In this document: positions 49,580-58,859 of the stretch, piece by piece
Layout: each line of letters starts with the position of its first letter
Numbering within the stretch: the stretch's first letter is position 1
Origin: Nocardia terpenica
GTDB lineage: Bacteria; Actinomycetota; Actinomycetes; Mycobacteriales; Mycobacteriaceae
Assembly: GCF_013186535.1 (NCBI RefSeq)
Contig: NZ_JABMCZ010000001.1
Coordinates: 1,488,001-1,552,000, forward strand
Reading direction: 5' to 3'
DNA: 64,000 nt
Notes under the pieces: generated by a model
What the model was told of the DNA's origin: nothing
The model's database searches: none
The model's input: only the letters and a program-made list of their open reading frames with translations
Program-made: the position numbers and the translations under genes

Positions 49580-49706
49580 CGCGTAATCTCCTCGAGGGGA
49601 TGTGGAGTCGCTGACGCGGCTGCGAAAGTCGAAATCCCGGTGGGGTTTTCGGGGGCGAGAACGCTCTGCGGAAAACCCCACCGGGATTGCGGTGTGTGAC
49701 CGGGTA

Positions 49707-50957
49707 TCAGTACCGGCCGAAGGTGAGCGCCACGTTGTGCCCACCGAAACCGAACGAGTTGTTGATCGCGTACTCGATGTCCTGGCGGCGGGCCTCGCCG
49801 TGCACGACGTCGAGATCGATCTCCGGGTCCTGGTTCTCCAGGTTCAGCGTCGGCGGCACGATGCCGTCGCGGATGCTGAGCACGGTGAGCACCGACTCGA
49901 GGGCGCCGACGGCGCCGATCGAGTGGCCCAGGGCGGACTTCGGCGCGTACACCGAGGCGTGGTTGCCGACGGCCAGGTTGATCGCGTTCGCCTCGGCGGT
50001 GTCGCCGATCGGCGTCGCGGTCGCGTGCGCGTTGACGTGCGTGATGTCCTGCTTGCTCAGGCCCGCGGTCTGCATGGCCCGGGTCATCGCCCGGGCGGCG
50101 CCCTTGCCGTCGGGGGCGGGAGCGACCAGGTGGAACCCGTCGGAGGTGATGCCCGCGCCCATCAGGCGAGCGTGGATGGTGGCCCCGCGCGCCTTGGCGT
50201 GCTCCTCGGTCTCGACGACCATGAGCGCACCCGCCTCACCGAAGACGAATCCGTCGCGGCTGGAGTCGAACGGACGCGAGGCGCCCTTCGGGTCGTCGTT
50301 GCGGGTGCTCATCGCCCGCATCATGGAGAACGCCGCGATCGGCACCGCGTCGATGTAGCCCTCGACACCGCCGGTGACGACGATGTCGGCGTCGCCCATG
50401 ACGATCATCCGCCACGCGTTGGCGATGGCCTCCGAGCCCGACGAACAGGCGGAAACCGGCGTGACCACTCCCGCGCGGGCCTGCAACTCCAGACCGACGA
50501 CGGCGGACGGGCCGTTCGGCATGACCATCTGAACCGCCAGCGGCGAAATCTTGCGATAGCCACCGTTCTTCAGCTTGTCGACCGAGTCGATCAGCGCGTC
50601 GCCGCCGCCGAGGCCGGTGCCGATCGCCACGCCGAGCCGCTCAGGGTCGACCTCGGGACTGCCGGCGTTTTTCCACACCTCGCGACCGAGCACGGTCGCC
50701 AGCTGCTCGACGTACGCCATGCGACGGCATTCGACCCGGGTGAGCAGGGTCTCAGGACGAACCTTCAGGTGACCGCCGATGCGGACCGGAAGGTCGTATT
50801 CCTCGACGAAGGAGTCCTCGAGCGTCTCGATACCGCTCTCGCCGTTGAGGAGCCCCTTCCACGTCGCATCGACATCACCCGCGATCGACGTGGTCGCCGC
50901 CAGGCTAGTTACGACGACGTTGGGGAAGTTCCCGTTCAAGGTGGAAGGAGTGGTCAC
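49707..50957 (-). CDS. kasA: KasA/KasB-type 3-oxoacyl-ACP synthase II
   Basis: A protein of 416 residues. The catalytic triad is visible: Cys in TPVSACSSGSEAIA, His in VNAHATATPIGD, and His in APKSALGHSIGAVGALES. GFGGHNV is near the C-terminus. It elongates acyl-AcpM in FAS-II. Only one Kas is present here, while M. tuberculosis carries kasA and kasB in tandem. It starts 12 nt after the AcpM gene and is followed by accD6. Confidence 0.93.
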   Translation of the reverse strand: MTTPSTLNGNFPNVVVTSLAATTSIAGDVDATWKGLLNGESGIETLEDSFVEEYDLPVRIGGHLKVRPETLLTRVECRRMAYVEQLATVLGREVWKNAGSPEVDPERLGVAIGTGLGGGDALIDSVDKLKNGGYRKISPLAVQMVMPNGPSAVVGLELQARAGVVTPVSACSSGSEAIANAWRMIVMGDADIVVTGGVEGYIDAVPIAAFSMMRAMSTRNDDPKGASRPFDSSRDGFVFGEAGALMVVETEEHAKARGATIHARLMGAGITSDGFHLVAPAPDGKGAARAMTRAMQTAGLSKQDITHVNAHATATPIGDTAEANAINLAVGNHASVYAPKSALGHSIGAVGALESVLTVLSIRDGIVPPTLNLENQDPEIDLDVVHGEARRQDIEYAINNSFGFGGHNVALTFGRY

Positions 50958-50969
50958 GGTATCGGCCCT

Positions 50970-51272
50970 TTACTCGGCGTGCCCGAACTTGGCCTTCAGC
51001 TCCTCGGCCGCTTCGGCGTTCTCGGCCTCGAGCTTCTGGATGTAGCCGACGGCGTCACCGACGGTCTTCAGGCTGGCCAGATCCTCGTCGGGGATCTTGA
51101 CGCCGTACTTGTCCTCGGTCTGGACGGCGATCTCGACCATCGACAGCGAGTCGATGTCCAGGTCGTCGACGAAGGACTTCTCGAGGGTCACCTCGGAAGG
51201 CTCGATACCGGTCACCTCTTCGATGATCTTGCCAAGCTCTTCGACGATCTGTTCCTGGGTCAACGCGGCCAC
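50970..51272 (-). CDS. acpM: Meromycolate-type acyl carrier protein AcpM
   Basis: A protein of 100 residues. The phosphopantetheine site is DDLDIDSLSMVEI (Ser in DSL). Acidic helices surround it, and the C-terminal extension AENAEAAEELKAKFGHAE is the AcpM-specific tail. The GTG start (51272) has GAAGGGA upstream. It shuttles the growing chain between FabD, Kas and the other FAS-II enzymes. Confidence 0.94.
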   Translation of the reverse strand: MAALTQEQIVEELGKIIEEVTGIEPSEVTLEKSFVDDLDIDSLSMVEIAVQTEDKYGVKIPDEDLASLKTVGDAVGYIQKLEAENAEAAEELKAKFGHAE

Positions 51273-51385
51273 TTGGTGGCTCCCTTCTTGATAATCTCGG
51301 GGGTCCGATTCATTTTGTCGGTTCGACACGGGCAAACGTTTCGCCCATTCGTTCGCGGTCGCGACGCTGCGAACCGCGAGGAAAG

Positions 51386-52300
51386 CTAGCCGGTTGCCGA
51401 AAGATCGGCCAATCCGGGGATGCCCTCGGGGGTCTTCAACGCCAGATTCGGGGTGCCCTTGAGCTCCCGCTTGGCGATGCCGACCAGGGTGCCGGCGGGT
51501 GGCAGCTCGGCCACTCCGGAAACCCCTGCCGCGCGGACGGTCTCGGTGCACAGATCCCACCGGACGGGCCGGGTCACCTGTGCTGCGAGCTTGTCGATGG
51601 CATCCTTGCCCGACGCGACCGGCCGACCGTCGTAGTTCGACAGTAGGGTCCGAGTCGGTTCGCCGGGAGTGATCCGCGTGATGGCATCCGTCACAGCATC
51701 CTGCGCGGGGGCCATATACGCGGTGTGGAACGCACCGGCGACGGGCAGGGCCCGAATCCGCGCCTTCTCAGGCGGATTCGCGGCCAGTTCCGCCAACGCA
51801 TCGAGCCGGCCCGCCGCCACGATCTGCCCCGCCGCGTTGCGGTTGGCGGGCACGAGATCGAGCTCGTCGAGCCGAGCGAGCACGGTGGCCTCCTCGCCAC
51901 CGAGCACGGCGGACATGCCGGTCGGCTCCAGCGCGCACGCCTTGGCCATCTCCGCACCGCGGAGGGCGGCCAGCCGCACCGCGTCGTCGGGGGAGATAAC
52001 CCCGGCCACGGCGGCGGCGGCGAGCTCGCCGACCGAATGTCCGGCGACGATCGTATCCGCGGGAAGCACATCCCGCGGGATCTCCGCGTAGGCGAGCAGC
52101 GCCGCGGCGACCACGAGCGGCTGGGTGACCGCCGTATCGGTGATCTCCTCCGCGGTCGCGGTGGTGCCGAGTCGCAGCAGGTCCAGGCCGGCGGCCTTGG
52201 ACCAGATTTCGAGGCGGTCGCGCGCGCCGGGAAGATCGAGCCAAGGCGCGAGCATGCCGGGTGTCTGAGAGCCCTGTCCAGGGGCGAACAACGCGATCAC
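51386..52300 (-). CDS. fabD: Malonyl-CoA:ACP transacylase FabD
   Basis: A protein of 304 residues. ALFAPGQGSQTPGM start, active Ser in IVAGHSVGELAAAAVAG, Arg in AVRLAALRGAEM, and His in PVAGAFHTAYMAPA. It loads malonyl onto AcpM. The GTG at 52300 is chosen on alignment to FabD N-termini. A perfect inverted repeat that fits the MabR operator lies upstream, so it is the first gene of the FAS-II operon. Confidence 0.93.
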   Translation of the reverse strand: MIALFAPGQGSQTPGMLAPWLDLPGARDRLEIWSKAAGLDLLRLGTTATAEEITDTAVTQPLVVAAALLAYAEIPRDVLPADTIVAGHSVGELAAAAVAGVISPDDAVRLAALRGAEMAKACALEPTGMSAVLGGEEATVLARLDELDLVPANRNAAGQIVAAGRLDALAELAANPPEKARIRALPVAGAFHTAYMAPAQDAVTDAITRITPGEPTRTLLSNYDGRPVASGKDAIDKLAAQVTRPVRWDLCTETVRAAGVSGVAELPPAGTLVGIAKRELKGTPNLALKTPEGIPGLADLSATG

Positions 52301-52366
52301 GCCTCTAAGAGAACACCGTGATGCCCTCCGGCGGAGATGTCGACGCGAATGAAGCTTGCGGACAGC

Positions 52367-52387
52367 TTTTGTGTGGACCCAACAAAA
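52367..52387. promoter_or_regulatory. MabR operator TTTTGT-N9-ACAAAA upstream of fabD
   Basis: TTTTGT (52367-52372) and ACAAAA (52382-52387) are a perfect inverted repeat with a 9-nt spacer in the 127-nt fabD/mabR gap. It matches the site recalled for MabR binding in the mycobacterial fasII promoter, and the mabR gene is adjacent. Confidence 0.8.
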
Positions 52388-52427
52388 CGGCAAGTGGGTT
52401 GTCGCGATCGACCGTTCGCCGGACTCG

Positions 52428-53756
52428 TTACAACCGATCCTCGTAAAAAGTGGCAGGAGCGTCTTCTGGGGCAGAAGTTGGCGATTCGTTACGAGTTCGT
52501 GTCAGGCGACCTACTGTTGCCGCGATCCGGAGCACGTACGCATCCCGGGGATTCATGGGATCGCGGCCGGTGATGTCGGCTATCCGCTTCAACCGATAGC
52601 GGACCGTATTTGGATGAACGAACAGCTGGCGGGCGCAGGTCTCGACGGCTCCGCCGCAATCCAGATAGGCGTCGAGGGTGTCCGACAGGGCCGATCCGGC
52701 GGCGGCCAACGGTAGGACAAGATACTCGTTCAGAGCCTCGACCGCAGCGCGATCACCGAGCAGGGCGCGTTCGGGCAGCAATTCCGACGCGTGCACCGGG
52801 CGTGGCGCGCCGCGCCAGCCCACCACCGCCTCCATCCCCGCCATCGCCTCCACCGCGCTGACGTGCGCGGCCGACAGCGTGCGGGTGGTCGGCCCGATCA
52901 CCACGGGCCCGTCGGAGAACGCCTCGGCCAGCAGATCGGTGAGAAAGGCGGACGGATAGGAGGTCTCGCCCAGATGGCCGCTGACCACCATCACCAGTCG
53001 CGCGCCCTGCACCACGGCCAGGGCGGCGCGGCCGTGCCGGGCGGCCAGGGTGTGCACCGACCCCCCTACCGCCACCTGGTCCTTGGGCGGCGTGCCCACC
53101 AGCACGGTCGCGGGCGCGGTCGCGTCCCAGTTCAAAGTCGCTGCGCGGGAGAGCATTTCGGGTCCGGTGTCGCCGCGCACCACGGCGTCGACGACCAGCG
53201 CCTCGAGCCGGGTGTCCCAGGCCCCGCGCGATTCGGCGGCGCTGGCGTACACCGAGGCGGCCGCGAAGCCGAGCTCGCGCCCGTATCGCAGCACCGCCTC
53301 GGTGAGCGCCACCAGCTGCCGGTCGTTGCGGGCCAGCGCGGGCAGCCACTGCTCGAAGAACTCCATGGCCACCCGGACCATGTCGACGGTCTGGCGCAGG
53401 GTCAGCCGCCGCGCCAGATCCTGCGGAATGACCTGGAAGGCGTCCAGGCTGAATCGGATGTCGCTCTCCGGATCCTGCAGCCACTCCAGGAAGTTCACCA
53501 CCGCGGTCTGCACCAGCATCTGCACCCCGGCGCGCTGGGCCGCGTCCAGATCGCCGAAGAACGGCAGCCGATCCTCCATCGAGGCGATCGCCTCGGTCGA
53601 CAACCGGCCGGAGAACTGTTTCACCCGTTTGAGCAGCGTGTCCGGTAGCGGGTCGCGGGTCTGCTGATAGGGCGAGAGGGCACCGGTCGGCAGATATACC
53701 TCATGCTCGGAGGAGCTGTCGGAGATCCGGCGCGGCCGCGGCGGTTTACGATCCAC
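52428..53756 (-). CDS. mabR: PucR-type regulator MabR (FasR of Streptomyces)
   Basis: A protein of 442 residues. C-terminal PucR HTH: LDAYLDCGGAVETCARQLFVHPNTVRYRLKRIADITGRDP. The preceding domain (ALNEYLVLPLAAAGSALSDTLDA) is characteristic. Between aceE and fabD it is in the exact position of M. tuberculosis Rv2242 (MabR) and S. coelicolor FasR. It would control the fasII operon through the operator next to it. Confidence 0.92.
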   Translation of the reverse strand: MDRKPPRPRRISDSSSEHEVYLPTGALSPYQQTRDPLPDTLLKRVKQFSGRLSTEAIASMEDRLPFFGDLDAAQRAGVQMLVQTAVVNFLEWLQDPESDIRFSLDAFQVIPQDLARRLTLRQTVDMVRVAMEFFEQWLPALARNDRQLVALTEAVLRYGRELGFAAASVYASAAESRGAWDTRLEALVVDAVVRGDTGPEMLSRAATLNWDATAPATVLVGTPPKDQVAVGGSVHTLAARHGRAALAVVQGARLVMVVSGHLGETSYPSAFLTDLLAEAFSDGPVVIGPTTRTLSAAHVSAVEAMAGMEAVVGWRGAPRPVHASELLPERALLGDRAAVEALNEYLVLPLAAAGSALSDTLDAYLDCGGAVETCARQLFVHPNTVRYRLKRIADITGRDPMNPRDAYVLRIAATVGRLTRTRNESPTSAPEDAPATFYEDRL

Positions 53757-53814
53757 TACTCAATATTCCCTTGCGGTCGCGGTGCCGACCCAGACCCTCC
53801 ACATATGGGCGTGC

Positions 53815-53848
53815 CGCCGCCCCCGTGCCCTGCGGCGCGGGGGCGGCG
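53815..53848 (-). terminator. Stem-loop after aceE
   Basis: CGCCGCCCCCG (53815-53825) and CGGGGGCGGCG (53838-53848) form a perfect 11-bp stem just past the aceE stop and before mabR, so the two are likely separately terminated. Confidence 0.7.
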
Positions 53849-53858
53849 TCGGCTGGTG

Positions 53859-56750
53859 TCATGCCAGTTGTTCGTCGGTGCTCACCGACTTCGGCGCGGC
53901 GTCCACGTCGTGGATGCGGTAGCGGGCCGCGGCCTCGACGACCGTGCCCCGCTCGATCTTTCCGCCGCGGGCCAGCGCCTCCAGCACCGCGACCGCGATC
54001 GACTGCGCGTCGACGTTGAACACCCGGCGCGCGGCCGGGCGAGTATCGGAGAAGCCGAATCCGTCGGTGCCCAGGGTGGTGTAGTCGCCGGGAACCCACT
54101 TGCGGATCTGGTCGGAGACCGCGCGCATCCAGTCGGTGGCGGCCACGAACGGCCCCTGCACCCGCGACAGCGCCTCGGTCACGTACGGCACGCCCGGCTC
54201 GGTGTCGGGGTGGCGCAGCGTGTGAATCTCCTTGGCCAGGGCCTCTTTTCGCAGTTCGCTCCAGGAGGTCACCGACCACACGTCGGCCTGCACGCCCCAT
54301 TCCGACGCCAGCAGCTCCTGCGCGCGCAGGCCGTCGGGCACGGTCACGCCCGACACCAGGATCTGCGCCCGCACCTCGCCCTCGCCGCCGCGCCGGTACA
54401 GGTAGATGCCCTTCAGCAGGCCCTCGATATCGAGGTTGTCGGGCTCGGCGGGCTGCGGGTAGGGCTCGTTGTAGAGGGTGATGTAGTAGGAGACGTTCTC
54501 GCCGCCGAAGGCGTCGTTCTTCGAATGCGGGTGGGTGCCGGGCAGGGCGATCGATTCCGGTGCGGGCTGCCCGCCGCCGTACATCCGGCGCAGACCGTCG
54601 CGCACGATGTGGGCGATCTCGAAGGCGAACGCCGGATCGTAGGACACCATCGCCGGATTGGTGGAGGCCAGCAGCAGCGAGTGACCGTCGTTGTGCTGCA
54701 GGCCCTCACCGGTCAGCGTGGTGCGCCCGGCGGTCGCGCCGAGGATGAAACCGCGCGCGAGCTGATCGGCCGCGGCCCACAGACCGTCGCCGGTGCGCTG
54801 GAAGCCGAACATCGAATAGAAGATGTACAGCGGGATCATCGGCTCGCCGTGCGTGGCGTAGGAGGTGGCCGCCGCCGTGTAGGACGCGGTCGACCCGGCC
54901 TCGTTGATGCCCTCGTGCAGGATCTGGCCGACCTGACTCTCCTTGTAGGCGAGCATCAATTCCGCGTCGACGGATGTGTACAACTGACCGTTGCGGTTGT
55001 AGATCTTCAACGACGGGAACCACGAGTCCATGCCGAAGGTGCGGGCCTCGTCCGGGATGATCGGCACGATGCGCTTGCCGATCTCCTTGTCGCGCAGCAG
55101 TTCCTTCATCAGGCGCACGAACGCCATCGTGGTCGCCACGTTCTGCTTGCCCGACCCCTTGCGCACCGAGCGGTAGGGCTCGTCGCCCGGCAGCTGCAGC
55201 GGCTTGGCGACCGAGCGGCGCTCGGGCAGGAAGCCGCCCAGGGTGCGGCGGCGGTCCAGCAGGTACTGGATCTCCGGGGCGTCCTGACCGGGGTGATAGT
55301 ACGGCGGCAGATAGGGATCGGCCTCGAGCTGCGCGTCGCTGATCGGGATGCGCTGCACGTCGCGGAACGCCTTGAGATCGTCCAGCGTCATCTTCTTCAT
55401 CTGGTGGGTGGCGTTGCGGGCCTCGAAGTGCTTGCCCAGGCCGTAGCCCTTGATGGTCTTGGCCAGGATGACCGTCGGCTTGCCCTGGTGCGCCAGCGCG
55501 GCGGCGTAGGCGGCGTAGATCTTGCGGTAGTCGTGACCGCCGCGCTTGAGGTTCCAGATCTGTTGATCCGTCAGCCCTTTCACCAGCTCCTTGGTGCGCG
55601 GGTCGCGGCCGAAGAAGTGCTCGCGCACGTAGGCGCCGTCGTTGGCCTTGTAGGTCTGGTAGTCGCCGTCGGGGGTGGAGTTCATCAGGTTCACCAGCGC
55701 GCCGTCGCGGTCGGCGCCCAGCAGCGCGTCCCACTCGCGGCCCCAGATGACCTTGATGACGTTCCAGCCCGCGCCGCGGAAGAACGACTCCAGCTCCTGG
55801 ATGATCTTGCCGTTGCCGCGCACCGGACCGTCGAGCCGCTGCAGGTTGCAGTTGATGACGAAGGTCAGGTTGTCCAGCCCCTCCAGGGCCGCGACGTGGG
55901 CCAGGCCGCGCGATTCGGCCTCGTCCATCTCGCCGTCGCCGAGGAACGCCCACACGTGCTGGTCGGAGGTGTCCTTGATGCCGCGGTCGTGCAGGTAGTG
56001 GTTGAACCGGGCCTGGTAGATGGCGTTCATCGGGCCCAATCCCATGGACACCGTGGGGAATTCCCAGAAGTCCGGCATCAGCCGCGGGTGCGGATACGAC
56101 GACAGGCCGTGGCCGGGACCCCCGGCGCTGTACTCCTGCCGGAACCCGTCGAGCTGGGCCTCGGTGAGCCGGTTCTCGAGGAAGGCGCGGGCGTAGACGC
56201 CGGGGGAGGCGTGCCCCTGGATGAAGACGTGGTCGCCGCCGCCGGGGTGGTCCTTGCCGCGGAAGAAGTGGTTGAACCCGACCTCGTACAGCGCCGCCGA
56301 CGAGGCGTAGGTCGAAATGTGGCCGCCCACAGCGATTCCCGGGCGCTGGGCGCGATGCACCATGATCGCGGCGTTCCAGCGGATCCAGGCGCGGTAGCGG
56401 CGCTCGACCTCCTCGTCGCCGGGGAACCACGGCTCGTTCTCGGTCGGGATGGTGTTGACGTAGTCGGTGGAGGTCAGCGAGGGGATGGTGACATGCCGTT
56501 CACCGGCGCGCTCGAGCAGGCGCAGCATCAGGTAGCGGGCCCGGCCCGCGCCCTCGCGGTCGAGCATCTCGTCGAACGATTCGAGCCACTCGCTGGTTTC
56601 CTCCGGATCGATGTCCGGGAGGTAGGACGCCACCCCCTCACGGATCACACGCACACGCGCTCCCGCCGGCCGCGTGCGCGCCGACCCCGGATCGGCGGTG
56701 GCGCCGTTGGCGGTGGGGCTCGACGACTTCGGGTGCATCACGTCGGTCAA
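53859..56750 (-). CDS. aceE: Pyruvate dehydrogenase E1 component AceE
   Basis: A protein of 963 residues. Homodimeric-type E1: SSYPHPRLMPDFWEFPTVSMGLGP, WAFLGDGEMDEAESRG, the ThDP motif GDGEMDE and VINCNLQRLDGPVRGNG, and later GMDSWFPSLKIYNRNGQLY. It decarboxylates pyruvate in the 2-oxo acid dehydrogenase complex. TTG 56750 has GAGGAG 8 nt upstream; a start at 56780 is the alternative. The adjacency to mabR-fabD is typical of mycolate-producing bacteria. Confidence 0.93.
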   Translation of the reverse strand: MTDVMHPKSSSPTANGATADPGSARTRPAGARVRVIREGVASYLPDIDPEETSEWLESFDEMLDREGAGRARYLMLRLLERAGERHVTIPSLTSTDYVNTIPTENEPWFPGDEEVERRYRAWIRWNAAIMVHRAQRPGIAVGGHISTYASSAALYEVGFNHFFRGKDHPGGGDHVFIQGHASPGVYARAFLENRLTEAQLDGFRQEYSAGGPGHGLSSYPHPRLMPDFWEFPTVSMGLGPMNAIYQARFNHYLHDRGIKDTSDQHVWAFLGDGEMDEAESRGLAHVAALEGLDNLTFVINCNLQRLDGPVRGNGKIIQELESFFRGAGWNVIKVIWGREWDALLGADRDGALVNLMNSTPDGDYQTYKANDGAYVREHFFGRDPRTKELVKGLTDQQIWNLKRGGHDYRKIYAAYAAALAHQGKPTVILAKTIKGYGLGKHFEARNATHQMKKMTLDDLKAFRDVQRIPISDAQLEADPYLPPYYHPGQDAPEIQYLLDRRRTLGGFLPERRSVAKPLQLPGDEPYRSVRKGSGKQNVATTMAFVRLMKELLRDKEIGKRIVPIIPDEARTFGMDSWFPSLKIYNRNGQLYTSVDAELMLAYKESQVGQILHEGINEAGSTASYTAAATSYATHGEPMIPLYIFYSMFGFQRTGDGLWAAADQLARGFILGATAGRTTLTGEGLQHNDGHSLLLASTNPAMVSYDPAFAFEIAHIVRDGLRRMYGGGQPAPESIALPGTHPHSKNDAFGGENVSYYITLYNEPYPQPAEPDNLDIEGLLKGIYLYRRGGEGEVRAQILVSGVTVPDGLRAQELLASEWGVQADVWSVTSWSELRKEALAKEIHTLRHPDTEPGVPYVTEALSRVQGPFVAATDWMRAVSDQIRKWVPGDYTTLGTDGFGFSDTRPAARRVFNVDAQSIAVAVLEALARGGKIERGTVVEAAARYRIHDVDAAPKSVSTDEQLA

Positions 56751-56977
56751 AATCAATGCTCCTCGTACAGGGGTGGACAAGCGGATGGCTCTAACCCCGG
56801 GTGGCTCGCCGATGGGCCGGCCGACCCGTCACAGTTGGGGCGCATCTCACATCCTTGTCGATGATGCGTCCCAGGTCATCATGTCAGCAGGGGATCCAGT
56901 ACCGTTCGCTAGGCAAACGCGGCGCTGTGGCCGCCGCCCATTTCAACACGTCGAGGGCTCGGGAAGCGGGGAGGACG

Positions 56978-57550
56978 ATGAAACTGCTGAACCCACGCGG
57001 GTTCGGACTGGTATGTGCGACCGTCGCGGTCGGTTCGGGACTGGTGGTTGCGGGCTGCTCCAATGCCGTCCACGGTACCCCGACCGTGAATCAGGCCGAT
57101 GCCGCGGCGTATCGCACCGAGATGGCCTCGTCCTCGGCGGCGGCCACCTCCTCGCGCAAGGCGGCCGCGCAGGCCAAGGCGATCGCGGAGGGCTGCAAGT
57201 CGTTTCGCGACGTGGCCGCCACGCCGATCACCGGCAACGCGGTGACCAGGTACAACGATTTCGTCGACGCGCACGACTCCAACGCCCCCGACCAGGACGC
57301 CAAGCGCGATCTCGCGGCGCAGACCCTCGAGGACGCGGCCCGCCAGGTCGAGAACGGCATCAACTCCGGCGGGGCGGCGCTGCCGCCCGACGTCGCCCAG
57401 AAGTTCACCGACTACGTCAACGCGGCGCGCGCCCTGGCGGCCGAGACCCGCAAGATGGTCTATACCGCACCGGTCGGTCCGCTCAACGACGCCAGTCAAC
57501 GGGTCAACGACGCGCTCGGCATCGCACGCAACCTGTGTCCGACCAAATAG
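56978..57550 (+). CDS. Lipoprotein of unknown function
   Basis: A protein of 190 residues. Signal sequence GFGLVCATVAVGSGLVVAGC with a lipobox VAGC (Cys about residue 27). The mature part is rich in Ala, Ser and Asp and predicted helical (AAQAKAIAEGCKSFRDVA, ARQVENGINS). The start has GGGGAGGAC upstream. It is divergent from aceE; synteny with the ahpE/DUF3052 neighbourhood suggests it belongs to this locus. No family recognised. Confidence 0.77.
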   Translation: MKLLNPRGFGLVCATVAVGSGLVVAGCSNAVHGTPTVNQADAAAYRTEMASSSAAATSSRKAAAQAKAIAEGCKSFRDVAATPITGNAVTRYNDFVDAHDSNAPDQDAKRDLAAQTLEDAARQVENGINSGGAALPPDVAQKFTDYVNAARALAAETRKMVYTAPVGPLNDASQRVNDALGIARNLCPTK

Positions 57551-57704
57551 CCGTCGGCGGTTCGCCGAACAGCGGTTTCACGGCGCGTCGGCCCGGTTCG
57601 GCCCGACATTTCGGAGGGTAATCGGCCCGATCGGCTTGCGCTTGCGCGCATAACCATGTTCGCTTGCAAATACCTTACTGTCGGGAGTTGAGGAGGACAC
57701 CACC

Positions 57705-58127
57705 GTGGTCGCCGCGGCGGACGCGCAGAACTACGCTCAGAAGCTTGGCATTACCCACGACATGGTGGTTCAGGAACTGGGTTGGGACGAGGACACCGAC
57801 GACGCCCTGCGGGCCGAGATCGAGGAGACGATCGGGTCCGAGCTGCTCGACGAGGACACCGACGAGGTGGTCGACGTCGTGCTGCTGTGGTGGCGAGACG
57901 GTGACGGCGACCTGGTCGACGAGCTGTTGAATGTCATCACACCGCTCGCCGAGGAGGGCGTGGTCTGGGTGCTCACCCCCAAGACCGGGCAGGACGGCCA
58001 TGTCGACCCGAGCGAGATCGCGGAGTCCGCGACACCGGCGGGGCTGACCTCGACGACGCCCGTCAGCCTGGGTGCCTGGACCGGAACCAAGCTGACGCAG
58101 CCCAAAACACCCTCGAAACAGCGCTGA
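57705..58127 (+). CDS. DUF3052 protein
   Basis: A protein of 140 residues from a GTG at 57705. KLGITHDMVVQELGWDEDTDDALRAEIEETIG and an acidic ELLDEDTDEVVDVVLLWWRDGDGDL stretch are typical of this actinobacterial family, which lies beside ahpE in mycobacteria too. Function unknown. The 77 nt after it hold the promoter of ahpE. Confidence 0.83.
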   Translation: MVAAADAQNYAQKLGITHDMVVQELGWDEDTDDALRAEIEETIGSELLDEDTDEVVDVVLLWWRDGDGDLVDELLNVITPLAEEGVVWVLTPKTGQDGHVDPSEIAESATPAGLTSTTPVSLGAWTGTKLTQPKTPSKQR

Positions 58128-58209
58128 TCCGTCAGTTGGCTAAGGTTTTCGCGGGGGCGGCGCACGGCGCTCCCCCGCGGACGTCGCCATCGACACAGGA
58201 GGACTGCGC

Positions 58210-58674
58210 ATGCCGCTCGAAGTGGGCACGGTCGCGCCGGATTTCACGCTGAAGGACCAGAACAACCAGAACGTGTGCCTGTCCGACTACCGGGGGCACA
58301 AGAACGTCCTGATCGTGTTCTACCCGCTCGCGTTCACCGGCATCTGCCAGGGTGAGCTGTGCAAGGTGCGCGACGAGCTGCCCAAGTTCCAGAACGACAA
58401 CGCCGAGATCCTCGCGATCTCGGTCGGCCCGCCCCCCACCCACAAGATCTGGGCCGCCGAACAGGGCTACACCTTCCCCCTGCTGTCGGACTTCTGGCCG
58501 CACGGTGCCGTCGCCCAGACCTACGGCGTCTTCAACGACTCCGCCGGCTACCCCAACCGCGGCACCTTCGTCATAGACAAGGACGGCATCATCCGCTTCG
58601 CCGAAATGAACGGCCCCGGCGAACCCCGTGACCAGGCAGCTTGGGAGAAAGCCCTCACTGCGTTAGATTCGTAA
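58210..58674 (+). CDS. ahpE: Peroxiredoxin AhpE
   Basis: A protein of 154 residues. Thioredoxin-fold peroxiredoxin: APDFTLKDQNNQNV, FYPLAFTGICQGELCKVRDE where the first Cys (about residue 45) is peroxidatic, and GYTFPLLSDFWPHGAVAQTYGV. It reduces hydroperoxides or peroxynitrite in the cytoplasm. The ATG has AGGAGG upstream. The same gene order occurs in M. tuberculosis. Confidence 0.93.
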   Translation: MPLEVGTVAPDFTLKDQNNQNVCLSDYRGHKNVLIVFYPLAFTGICQGELCKVRDELPKFQNDNAEILAISVGPPPTHKIWAAEQGYTFPLLSDFWPHGAVAQTYGVFNDSAGYPNRGTFVIDKDGIIRFAEMNGPGEPRDQAAWEKALTALDS

Positions 58675-58726
58675 ACCGCTGCGCCTCACCACCGCAGCAC
58701 CCACTTCGCCGAATCGGCGAGGTCCC

Positions 58727-58798
58727 GGGCGTATAGCTCAGCGGTAGAGCACTGGTTTTACACACCAGCGGTCGGGGGTTCGAACCCCTCTGCGCCCA
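58727..58798 (+). tRNA. tRNA-Val (TAC anticodon)
   Basis: A 72-nt cloverleaf. Acceptor GGGCGTA pairs with TGCGCCC (58791-58797) and A73 follows. The anticodon stem CTGGT/ACCAG closes loop TTTACAC with TAC. T arm GGGGG TTCGAAC CCCTC has one G-U pair. CCA is not encoded. Confidence 0.95.
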
Positions 58799-58859
58799 CT
58801 GTGGTTCGTGCAGCTCAGGAATGCTTCTGCGGGGGCTGGGAGATTCCGTAGGCGAAGTG

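Noticed and set aside
49602..51389. Long plus-strand frame across accD6, kas and acpM
   Set aside because: It lies opposite well-conserved FAS-II genes and resembles no protein family.
53703..56864. A 1053-codon open frame on the plus strand across aceE
   Set aside because: It is antisense to a clearly conserved AceE protein and has the composition of a shadow frame in GC-rich DNA.
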